Origin: Acholeplasmatales bacterium
GTDB lineage: Bacteria > Bacillota_I > Bacilli_A > Acholeplasmatales > Anaeroplasmataceae
Direction: 5' to 3'
Assembly (NCBI GenBank): GCA_900767915.1
Contig: CAAGAX010000068.1
Location: forward strand, 28,881-92,880
DNA: 64,000 bases
This document shows positions 8,572 through 17,092 of the stretch, one piece after another. The position numbers and the translations under genes were made by a program. The notes under the pieces are model-generated. The model was not told the DNA's origin. It did no database searches and saw only the letters and a list, made by a program, of their open reading frames with translations. Within the stretch, counting starts at the first letter, position 1. Each line of letters begins with the position of its first letter.

Positions 8572-11245
8572 TCCCTACCTATTAATTATAGGTATACCAT
8601 TAATTGCATTAGTATGCATACCTTTCTTTTTAGCTGTAAAAAAAGATGGTTTAAATTTTCATTCAATAACATCATTAGTATGTCATATTCTTATTGCAAT
8701 ACTAATGACTTTAGCATTTGCTGAAATGACTCTTAGATTAGTTGTAACTGAGACAAATGTTTATGTTTTAGCGGATGTTTCATATTCAACTAAAAATAAT
8801 TATGAAACTATCGATAATTATATTGATAAATTAAGTCATAATCTTCCTAGCAATTCAAAAATGGGAATTATATGCTATGGAAAGGATTATGAAACACTTG
8901 TTGAATTAGGTGAACCTTTAAAAAGCGTTAGTGAATCAAAGGTAGATAATTCAAAAACAGATTTAAAACCAGCCTTAGAATATACAGCTTCACTTTTTAA
9001 TGATAGTGTTGTTAAAAGAATAGTAATTATATCTGATGGAAAAAATACTAATGAATTAAAAGCTTCTGGATTAATTAGTGATTTCGAATCTAGAAATATT
9101 TATATTGATGCAATTTATATTGATAGTAATATAGATCAAGCAACTAAAGAATTTCAAATTTCAAATGTAGAGTTTAATAATTCTACATTTAAAAATGAAA
9201 GTGAAACAGCTATTGTAACTATAGAAGCCAATATGGATTTGGCTTATGCTGCAACATTAAGCATCTATAAAAATAATGATACTGTTCCATTTGATACTAA
9301 AAATATCAGCTTATCAAAGGGAATTACTAAAGAAACTTTAAAGCTATATACAGATGAAGCAGGAGATTATCAATATAGAGTTGAATTATCTCAATATAAA
9401 GAAAATGAGAATGATGAATCTATAGATAATAATGAATTTAATAATAAATATTATTTTAATCAATCTGTAAAATCATCCTTAAAGATTCTTTATATTTCTA
9501 GTTCTAAGGAGGAATTTGAATTATTTGAAAGTATTCATCCTCATGATACATATACAATAGATTCTTATGTTAATGATAAAAATGTTCCATATACATTAGA
9601 AAAATTATGTGAATATGATCAAATTGTTATTTCAAATACAGATTTAAGAACATTAGAGAATGCTGAAACTATTATTTCTAATTTAGATACAGTAGTATCA
9701 GAATTTGGAAAGAGCTTAATTACAATTGGAAATACTTATATTCAAAATAGTTCAGCTGATGGTGAAGATCCTAATGGAGTTTTAAATGATTTCGGAAAGC
9801 TTCTTCCTGTTAATTATAATTTAAATAAGGATAGAGATAGACTAACAACTATTGTTTTAGATATATCTAAAAGTATGGCAACTGGTGGAGCATACGCTGA
9901 TGGAAATGTATTTACAGTAGCTAAAAAAACAGCATGCTTCATGATTGATTCATTAAGTGATACTGATTATTTTAATGTAGTAGCATTTCATGGAAGCATT
10001 ACCTTCCCTGTTGATATTGTAATAGCTTCAAAGGAAAACAAGGAAAAAGCTAAAAAGATTATTATGGATTTAGACGCTGGACAAGCAACATCAATTGGTG
10101 CTGCATTAGAGGCTACATATAATATGATTAATAATCAAAACTTTAGCGAAAAGCAAATCTATATGATTTCTGATGGTTTATCTTATAGTAATGATAAAAC
10201 TAACATTAATGAATGGAGTAGTAAGCTTGGTAGAAATAATGTTAAAATAAATGTTATTCATACTACTAAATTTGAATCTATTACAACCTCTGAAGAAAAA
10301 GAAGCAGAAAACTTAATGAAGGATATTAAGTCTAATGGTAATGGAGATTATTATCATGTATGGAATGATGAATCTATTGCTAATGTAAAGCTTGTTGTTT
10401 TTGATAAAATAACAGAAAACTATATAGAAAATTCTAAAGGCTTCCCTATTACAATTGCAAAAGCAAATAATAAGCTTGTTTCTGGTATTACAAGTATTAA
10501 TAACAAGGTAACAGGCTTTTACACAAGTCGTGAAAAATCAACAGCAACAACAGTATTAAAAATTTCAGATGGAGATAATTCATATCCTTTATATTCAACT
10601 TGGCAATATGGAAATGGTTCTGTATCTTCATTCTCAACAAGCTTTAGCTATTTTGCTGATAATACAACAAATGGTTATAAGATGATATCAAATATTTCTG
10701 ATGTAAATAAACCAAATTTACAATTATATTCTCCTTATACATTTGAAATTGAGACGAATGGAAGTATATCAAATGTAAGTGTTAATTCTCCAATATTGAA
10801 TTCAAATGCAGAGGTAGAATTAAATATTACATTACCAGATGGTACATTATTAACAAAATATCTTTCATTTGATAGTGAAAAATATATTACTTCATTTGAT
10901 TGTGATTTAGTTGGCACATATTTACTTAATTTAAAGTATAAAATTGGTGCAACAGTATATGAATCAAGCTCTCAAATTGTAATTTCTTATTTACCTGAAT
11001 ATGATTCATTTGAATATTATGATGCATCAAACCTATATACCCTAGTAACAAAAGGCGGTATGGTTTCTCAAGATGGAAATTTAAAGCTTGTTAATGATGA
11101 TTCATTTATACTAACATATAAATATGAATTTGCACCATTATTAATGATTTTATCTTGTGTATTATTCGTTATTGATGTAGCAATTCGTAAGCTAAGATGG
11201 CAAGATATTAAAGATATTTTTAAAAAGAAACAAAGGAGGGCTTAA
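8549..11245 (+). CDS. Membrane protein with two von Willebrand A domains
   Basis: 898 residues. Two N-terminal membrane segments (about 9-28 and 38-62) resemble the BatA type. A first vWA domain has DVSYS at 76-80. A middle part (about 310-400) has the look of a class I glutamine-amidotransferase-like fold that is common in this family. A second vWA domain has DISKS from D438 and ends near 610. A beta-rich part and a C-terminal membrane segment (about 862-882) with a basic tail follow. Both metal-site DxSxS motifs are intact. The start lies inside the end of the preceding gene, and the lipoprotein gene follows after 2 bases. Probably the ligand- or partner-binding part of the MoxR-driven membrane complex. 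Confidence 0.85.
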   Translation: MSNINFSNPYLLIIGIPLIALVCIPFFLAVKKDGLNFHSITSLVCHILIAILMTLAFAEMTLRLVVTETNVYVLADVSYSTKNNYETIDNYIDKLSHNLPSNSKMGIICYGKDYETLVELGEPLKSVSESKVDNSKTDLKPALEYTASLFNDSVVKRIVIISDGKNTNELKASGLISDFESRNIYIDAIYIDSNIDQATKEFQISNVEFNNSTFKNESETAIVTIEANMDLAYAATLSIYKNNDTVPFDTKNISLSKGITKETLKLYTDEAGDYQYRVELSQYKENENDESIDNNEFNNKYYFNQSVKSSLKILYISSSKEEFELFESIHPHDTYTIDSYVNDKNVPYTLEKLCEYDQIVISNTDLRTLENAETIISNLDTVVSEFGKSLITIGNTYIQNSSADGEDPNGVLNDFGKLLPVNYNLNKDRDRLTTIVLDISKSMATGGAYADGNVFTVAKKTACFMIDSLSDTDYFNVVAFHGSITFPVDIVIASKENKEKAKKIIMDLDAGQATSIGAALEATYNMINNQNFSEKQIYMISDGLSYSNDKTNINEWSSKLGRNNVKINVIHTTKFESITTSEEKEAENLMKDIKSNGNGDYYHVWNDESIANVKLVVFDKITENYIENSKGFPITIAKANNKLVSGITSINNKVTGFYTSREKSTATTVLKISDGDNSYPLYSTWQYGNGSVSSFSTSFSYFADNTTNGYKMISNISDVNKPNLQLYSPYTFEIETNGSISNVSVNSPILNSNAEVELNITLPDGTLLTKYLSFDSEKYITSFDCDLVGTYLLNLKYKIGATVYESSSQIVISYLPEYDSFEYYDASNLYTLVTKGGMVSQDGNLKLVNDDSFILTYKYEFAPLLMILSCVLFVIDVAIRKLRWQDIKDIFKKKQRRA

Positions 11246-11247
11246 TA

Positions 11248-13104
11248 ATGAAAAGAAAATTCATTTCAATAATTTTATTATTACTATTTGTCTTTTCTCT
11301 AGTAAGCTGTGGTGAATATGAATTCCCTAATAAAACTAGTGTACCTTCAAATTCATCAACTCCTACTAATTCATCATCTCCTTCGACAAACCCTTCTCAA
11401 ACTACAAATCCAATAAATAAAGATGAGGTTCAGTTTAAAATAAATTTAACCTTTAAAGGACTTTCAGCCTCAAATCTTGTTGAGGGAAAAAATGTATATG
11501 TTATATTAGTAAATAGAACAAGATCATATAAAGCATTAGTTGAAAATGGAGAAGCAACAGTTTTAGGATTAGATGGTGAATATTATGTACATCTTGATTT
11601 AGGTACAGTTAAGAATTATTCATATAATCCAAATGAAACTATTGTAAATACTCAAAACCCTAACGCTACTATTGAATTATTTCAATTGAAATCTATTTCT
11701 AAAAAGAATCAAATTCGTGGACAGGTTGATGGAAAACAAAATCAACTGGTAAATAAAATTGTTGATTTTGATGATCCTGAAAAGGATGGAAAAACAATTT
11801 ATATTTATAGTGCTAAAATTGATGGAAGTGAAAAAGAGGTTTATTACCAATTTGACGCTAGACACAATGGAACATTTATTATTGAATCATTAGTTGATAT
11901 TTATGATGATGAAGTTAATCCATATATGAATTTATATACATTTGGACCAAGTCAAGGTGTTAAAAACTTTGAAGAAAAAATTGACTCAGGAGGAGCTTAT
12001 TTAAAGGGTGGCTTCACTAAGAATTTTAAATATACTGTTGATGTATCAGAACGTAAAATAGGTAATTCCTTTACATTTGGAATTAAAGTTAATACAAGAG
12101 ATAGTGCTACTTATCCTGTTACAGTTAATTTTAAGATTCAATATATTAGTCCTTATTCAGAGGAATTAATTTATAAAAATCCAGTTTATGCATCAGATCT
12201 TTATGCAAAAAGGGATGAAAATGGCAATATAATTTATAAAAAGGATTCCTTAGGAAATGAAACTATTTATAAAACAAATGATAATGGTGATAATGTTACT
12301 AAAACATTTATTGATGAAAATGGCAATACTGTAACTAGAAATTATAAAGATTATGATTTGAATTATGTTAAGATTAATTCTGTATCTGATTTAAGATATT
12401 CTATTGAATATCCTGAAAATCATAATTCTGCATGGTGGAATAGTAATCTAGGCGTTGATGTCTTACCTGATATTTATTCTAATGAGGAATATAATAGTTT
12501 GTATTATTATAAAACTAGATATAAATATGTTGATGGAAAATATATTAACGATGTTAATGGAGATTATATATTAGCTCCTAGCACCATAGTTAAGGATGGA
12601 GAAGGAAGAAAATATTATGAATTAGCTTCATATAGTTTACTTAAGGATGGTGCTAACCAAGTTTTAACATCCAAAAAGGGCGATTATTTCTTAGTATATT
12701 ATAATGAATCTGATGGATTTTATCATGTAAGAGTTAATAATTATGATACTATTTTATATGTGCCAATAACTAAACCAATTCCTTTAATGAGTACAATTTA
12801 TGAAACACCTTTTGGATTTAATTTCATTGAGGATGCAGGTGATGGAAATAGAACTATTTCCTATGTAGGAATTAACAAAAATACTACTATTTTGAATTAT
12901 AAGAGATTTATTGAAGGTGAATATACTGATTTTTGTAATTCAGATGGAAAATGCTATGTCACTATGGAAATTAAAGAATTCCTTTTAAATGTTTCAAATG
13001 GTAAAGGATTTTTCTATGATGGTAATGGCTCATTTGAGATTGATTCTAATGTTTTTGCAACAGAAGAGGATCAATGGCTATTTGCATGCGGATTTTATAT
13101 GTAA
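11248..13104 (+). CDS. Surface lipoprotein closing the MoxR/vWA operon
   Basis: 618 residues. A signal peptide ends in the lipobox LVSC with Cys21, followed by a Ser/Thr/Asn/Pro linker (about 27-58). Next comes a prealbumin-like beta domain (about 65-150), then a beta-sandwich region with YYQFDARHNGTFIIES that resembles pre-peptidase C-terminal domains. The C-terminal 130 residues (from 12712) start DGFYHV and end in a W-L-F-A-C motif; the same module occurs twice in the TlpA lipoprotein at 13367-16213. An AAAGGAGG site overlaps the end of the vWA gene, so it belongs to the same operon. Function unknown; likely displayed on the cell surface. Confidence 0.85.
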   Translation: MKRKFISIILLLLFVFSLVSCGEYEFPNKTSVPSNSSTPTNSSSPSTNPSQTTNPINKDEVQFKINLTFKGLSASNLVEGKNVYVILVNRTRSYKALVENGEATVLGLDGEYYVHLDLGTVKNYSYNPNETIVNTQNPNATIELFQLKSISKKNQIRGQVDGKQNQLVNKIVDFDDPEKDGKTIYIYSAKIDGSEKEVYYQFDARHNGTFIIESLVDIYDDEVNPYMNLYTFGPSQGVKNFEEKIDSGGAYLKGGFTKNFKYTVDVSERKIGNSFTFGIKVNTRDSATYPVTVNFKIQYISPYSEELIYKNPVYASDLYAKRDENGNIIYKKDSLGNETIYKTNDNGDNVTKTFIDENGNTVTRNYKDYDLNYVKINSVSDLRYSIEYPENHNSAWWNSNLGVDVLPDIYSNEEYNSLYYYKTRYKYVDGKYINDVNGDYILAPSTIVKDGEGRKYYELASYSLLKDGANQVLTSKKGDYFLVYYNESDGFYHVRVNNYDTILYVPITKPIPLMSTIYETPFGFNFIEDAGDGNRTISYVGINKNTTILNYKRFIEGEYTDFCNSDGKCYVTMEIKEFLLNVSNGKGFFYDGNGSFEIDSNVFATEEDQWLFACGFYM

Positions 13105-13191
13105 TATGGTTCTTTCTAAACTGAAGTAATTTTAAGTATTCAATTACCTATATTAGATTTTAAAGAACCTGTATTATTGAATAATATTCGA

Positions 13192-13230
13192 TAGAAGAGT
13201 GAAAAAAATATTCACTCTTCTATTTTTTTC
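13192..13230 (+). terminator. Intrinsic terminator of the MoxR/vWA operon
   Basis: A perfect 12-base-pair stem, 13192-13203 with 13211-13222, with a 7-base loop and a run of T at 13223-13229. Upstream of it, GGTTCTTT (13108-13115) could also pair with AAAGAACC (13162-13169). Confidence 0.88.
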
Positions 13231-13366
13231 ATATTCTATAAACATTTTTTGAAATTGATATAGAGGTTTTAATATTTATTTAATAATAATAGTGTATTCT
13301 ATACGAGTATTTTTTTTAAGAGGTTATATATTTAAAATAATAAACAATGATAAAGGAGAGATAAAA

Positions 13367-16213
13367 ATGAAGAAAACAATAAAAAGTTTATCATTATTTG
13401 CGGCTATAGCAATTGCTACAATAGGTATTGCTTCTTGTGATAATGGTGGTACAACGAATGATTCAAAAAAGACTGATACACCAACAAATATAGGAACTAC
13501 TACTTCTAAGCCAACTGCAACAGCTAATCCTACAAATTCTAATAGTAATTCATCAAAGCCTTCTACTAAAGATGATTCAAATTTAGTTACTTATAAGATT
13601 AAGGCTGTTTCAATTAGTGGAAAGGCTTTAAAGGATGTAGAAATAACTGTTAATGGCGAAAGTGTATATACAGATGCTAAGGGTTATGCAACATTTGAGC
13701 TTGAAAAAAATCTTTATCCTGTTACTGCTGGAGAATTAGAGGGATATACATTAGAAAGTAATGATGATATATTTGTTGATCCAGAAGGAAAGGAAGAAAC
13801 TGTAATTAAATATGTTCCACATTTAATTACTAGTGATGAATCAGAAGCTCCTTCAGATATTAAATATCAACAAGGCGATGTAATGTATGATTTAACATTT
13901 AATGGATATGATTACACTACAAAAACAGGTATTACTACAAATTATGACAATCCTGCAATTTACAATACATCTTTATCTGAAATATTGAATGATGGAAAAA
14001 CAGAGCTTGTTATTTTAAATTTCTGGTATACTACTTGTTCATGGTGTATTAAGGAATTCCCATATATGATTAATGCATATAATCTAAAAGATAGTGATGG
14101 AAATTATGTATATCAAGATAAAGTTAAAATTATTACTGTAAATACTGGTATTGATGAAGATGATCAAATAAAGAGCTTTGCTAAAGAGTATGGTTTTTCT
14201 TTCCCTGCAATAAAATCTACTGAAATTTGTAGTATGTTTGGTATTAAAGCAGCACCTACAAGCGTATTTATTGATAGATATGGATTAATAGGAATGATTG
14301 AAAAGGGTGCAATCACTAGTATTGATAAATGGACAGGTGTATTTGATGAATATTTAGGTGAAGATTATGAGCCTACTTATACTGATCCATCAAATGAGGA
14401 ATATGCTGATGCCCAAGGCTCAATGGAAGATAGTAATAAATATTCTGATGCCGTTTCTGGTGATGGCTTTAATGCAGAATATTATATTGATGAAACTAGA
14501 ACAGATCTTACTAAATGCTGGCCTTGGTTAATTAGTGAAGATACTACTGGTAGAAAATATATTTATCCATCTAATCATCATGTTAATTTATCATATTCTG
14601 TAATTTATGCTAAATTTAAGATGCCTGCTAATAAGATTTTAGCATTTGACTATTATTCTGATTGTGAGGATGGAGATATCTTAGGTGTTTTCATCAATGG
14701 TAAGGTTTATTGTCAAATTTCTGGAAATGAAAAGAAATGGAAAACTCAATATATTTATGCAACTCAAAATAATTCTGAAGACGTTGAATTAAGATTCTTC
14801 TATCACAAGGATAAGAGCTCATCAATTGGTGAGGATATGGTTAAGATTTCTAATATTAGAATAGTTAATGAATCTGAAATGACAAATTCTTTATTTGTAA
14901 TTCGTGATGCTGCTTATGGTTCAATTGATGAATTTAATGGTGGATGGACACACTATATTACTGATAAAGATGATAGAGGTATATTCTATAATAAAGAAGA
15001 TGGATATTATCATGTTGATAGTGTAAATGGTCCATTATTACTTGCAAGTCTATTAGACAAAGATACTAAGTTTGCTAATAAGTCTATTGCTGAATATCTA
15101 GCAGAATATTCTGGTAGTACTACAAATAATCCATTTATAGTTGATGGAATTGATTATACTAAAATTATTACAGCATATGCTACATATGCTACAAATTCAA
15201 TATTTACAATTTGGGATATGGGAACAAATGGTTTAGTACCTGTAACAGAAGAATTAAAAGAAGCTTTAGAGGCAATTACTAAGTCTTTAGGTGCATCTAA
15301 AGATGGTTATGAAAATCAATGGCTAGAGCTTTGTGTATTTATCGATCAATATGGTACAAAGGGTAAAGATATGATTGGAGACCCAATTAAGGGTATTGCC
15401 CCATTCTCTGCTTATGAAGCTAAAGTTGGTGATGATAATACAGTTAATCTCTTATATCCAGTAGTTCCAAGAGGAATGTATTCTAAATTTGTTCCAACTC
15501 AAAGTGGAGTATATAAGATTTATTCAATTAGTGATGATTCAATAGAATTCTTCTTTAATGGTGGTTCAGGATCTAAAGGAACTTATAGAGATAATTATCA
15601 ATTATTAACTGAAAATAAATCTGAAAATAAAGTTGTTGAGTATAGATACTATGAAGCTGGTAAAACATATTATATCTTACCTGCCTTCTCTGATGTTGAT
15701 GGAACAGGAGAAATTAAGTTTGGTATTAAATATGTTGGTGAAAATGCTAAATTATTAGCTCAAGCTTCTGAAGGTACATTTACAACAGATAGTGATCAAA
15801 TGGATACTGATCATATCATTTCTATAGCTAATGTTGATGTTGAAGTTGACAGTGATGGCTATTATCATGTTAAGGGTAAACCTGGTTCATATATTTATGC
15901 TGATTTTAAATATGTAACTGGAATCTTCTCTTCACAAACATTAGATCAAATTATTGCTGCTGGTGGATTTAATTTTACAAAGGATGAAAATAATAAACCA
16001 CTTGATGGTGAGGATTTAACAGAAAGAGCTAAATATTATAGTAGTCTTCAAGAAACAAATGCTAATTCAATTTACTATGGTACAGTAAAGGTAAATACAG
16101 AGCTAATGAGCTTACTACAAAAGCTAATGGATAAATATACATTTGCTAATGTATCTGGTTCATGGTTAAAATTATGTTATTATGAAGTTGAATTATTTGC
16201 ATCTAATAAATAA
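13367..16213 (+). CDS. TlpA/ResA-like thioredoxin-domain lipoprotein
   Basis: 948 residues from the ATG at 13367, which has an AAAGGAGAG site; the frame is open further upstream but without a site. Lipobox IASC with Cys24, then a Thr/Asn/Ser linker. A prealbumin-like domain follows (about 68-140, VEITVNGESVYTDAKGYATF). The TlpA-type thioredoxin domain covers about 180-325, with FWYTTCSWC giving the redox pair Cys224/Cys227 and a cis-Pro-like AAPTSVFID. Beyond it lies a large beta-rich part with two copies of a DGYYHV...WL-x-L-C module (from 14999 and 15853). It likely carries out thiol-disulfide exchange outside the membrane, fed by electrons from the two membrane proteins encoded next (16291, 17093). 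Confidence 0.88.
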   Translation: MKKTIKSLSLFAAIAIATIGIASCDNGGTTNDSKKTDTPTNIGTTTSKPTATANPTNSNSNSSKPSTKDDSNLVTYKIKAVSISGKALKDVEITVNGESVYTDAKGYATFELEKNLYPVTAGELEGYTLESNDDIFVDPEGKEETVIKYVPHLITSDESEAPSDIKYQQGDVMYDLTFNGYDYTTKTGITTNYDNPAIYNTSLSEILNDGKTELVILNFWYTTCSWCIKEFPYMINAYNLKDSDGNYVYQDKVKIITVNTGIDEDDQIKSFAKEYGFSFPAIKSTEICSMFGIKAAPTSVFIDRYGLIGMIEKGAITSIDKWTGVFDEYLGEDYEPTYTDPSNEEYADAQGSMEDSNKYSDAVSGDGFNAEYYIDETRTDLTKCWPWLISEDTTGRKYIYPSNHHVNLSYSVIYAKFKMPANKILAFDYYSDCEDGDILGVFINGKVYCQISGNEKKWKTQYIYATQNNSEDVELRFFYHKDKSSSIGEDMVKISNIRIVNESEMTNSLFVIRDAAYGSIDEFNGGWTHYITDKDDRGIFYNKEDGYYHVDSVNGPLLLASLLDKDTKFANKSIAEYLAEYSGSTTNNPFIVDGIDYTKIITAYATYATNSIFTIWDMGTNGLVPVTEELKEALEAITKSLGASKDGYENQWLELCVFIDQYGTKGKDMIGDPIKGIAPFSAYEAKVGDDNTVNLLYPVVPRGMYSKFVPTQSGVYKIYSISDDSIEFFFNGGSGSKGTYRDNYQLLTENKSENKVVEYRYYEAGKTYYILPAFSDVDGTGEIKFGIKYVGENAKLLAQASEGTFTTDSDQMDTDHIISIANVDVEVDSDGYYHVKGKPGSYIYADFKYVTGIFSSQTLDQIIAAGGFNFTKDENNKPLDGEDLTERAKYYSSLQETNANSIYYGTVKVNTELMSLLQKLMDKYTFANVSGSWLKLCYYEVELFASNK

Positions 16214-16238
16214 ATCTATTATAATATTATAGAATTTG

Positions 16239-16266
16239 ATAAAGGGTACACAATTGTACCCTTTAT
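16239..16266 (+). other. Perfect 12-bp hairpin between redox genes
   Basis: 16239-16250 pairs with 16255-16266 around the loop CAAT. The DNA after it is AT-rich but has no T run, so it may be a weak terminator or attenuator, or protect the 3' end of the abundant lipoprotein mRNA, while allowing read-through into 16291. Confidence 0.6.
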
Positions 16267-16290
16267 TATATATAGAAGGAGAGTGAGAAA

Positions 16291-17088
16291 ATGAAAAATA
16301 AAGATAAGCTTACAAGAAATATTATATGGGGAGTAATTTCTTTTCAAACAATACTTACAGGTATATTCTTTATTATTCAAGTTCTTCGTATTTATTTTGG
16401 TGGAGTACAGAATAATAATCAAATTTATACTCCAGAGAAGGTTGGAAATGCGTTAATTGAAATATTAGTTTTAATTATTATTTGGATAGTTGTTGTAATA
16501 ATTGGAATTATTATGTCTTTTGTAAAAAAGCTTGATGATAATAATATTAGTAAAAATACTCAAATATATAAGCTTAATACTATTTCTAAAATGCTACCTT
16601 TTGATAAAATTGATGAAAATGATAATGATTATTTATTATTTAAAAAAGAAAAAAGAAATCGTATGATTTCTTGGGCTATTCTTACATGCATCTTGTTAGT
16701 ATGCTCATTAATGTCCTTTTTATATTTATTTAATCCAGAGCATTTTGTTACAAATGGATTACCTAATCAACAGGTTATTCAAATAGTGATTCATTTATCA
16801 CCATGGGTTGGAATAGGATTTATTTTTGGTGTTATTGAAATAGTTTATGAGTCATATAGCGCTAAAAAGTCAATGAATTATGCAAAAGCATTATTAAAGA
16901 AATATAAAAAGACTGATATTTCAATTGATACTGATAAAAAAAGAGAATTAATTACACTTTGGACTATTAGAGGTGTAATTCTAACTGTAGCTATAGTATT
17001 TATCATAATAGGTGTAATTAATGGTGGACCTGTAAGTGTATTAAATAAAGCTGCAAAAATTTGTTCAGAATGTATAGGGTTAGGTTAA
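16291..17088 (+). CDS. Membrane protein ending in a CD1871A-like CxxC domain
   Basis: 265 residues with five predicted membrane segments (about 10-34, 53-77, 125-147, 162-185, 225-244). The last segment and tail, ending L-N-K-A-A-K-I-C-S-E-C-I-G-L-G, match what I know of the small CD1871A family of CxxC proteins, which end in a very similar N-I-C-x-E-C-I-G-x-G. The cysteines are C258 and C261, just after the last membrane segment. In other Firmicutes the CD1871A gene stands beside a 4Fe-4S membrane protein and a thioredoxin-like gene, exactly as here. The extra N-terminal four-segment part appears to be a fusion. Likely passes reducing equivalents across the membrane. AAGGAGAG site; next gene after 4 bases. 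Confidence 0.75.
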   Translation: MKNKDKLTRNIIWGVISFQTILTGIFFIIQVLRIYFGGVQNNNQIYTPEKVGNALIEILVLIIIWIVVVIIGIIMSFVKKLDDNNISKNTQIYKLNTISKMLPFDKIDENDNDYLLFKKEKRNRMISWAILTCILLVCSLMSFLYLFNPEHFVTNGLPNQQVIQIVIHLSPWVGIGFIFGVIEIVYESYSAKKSMNYAKALLKKYKKTDISIDTDKKRELITLWTIRGVILTVAIVFIIIGVINGGPVSVLNKAAKICSECIGLG

Positions 17089-17092
17089 AATT

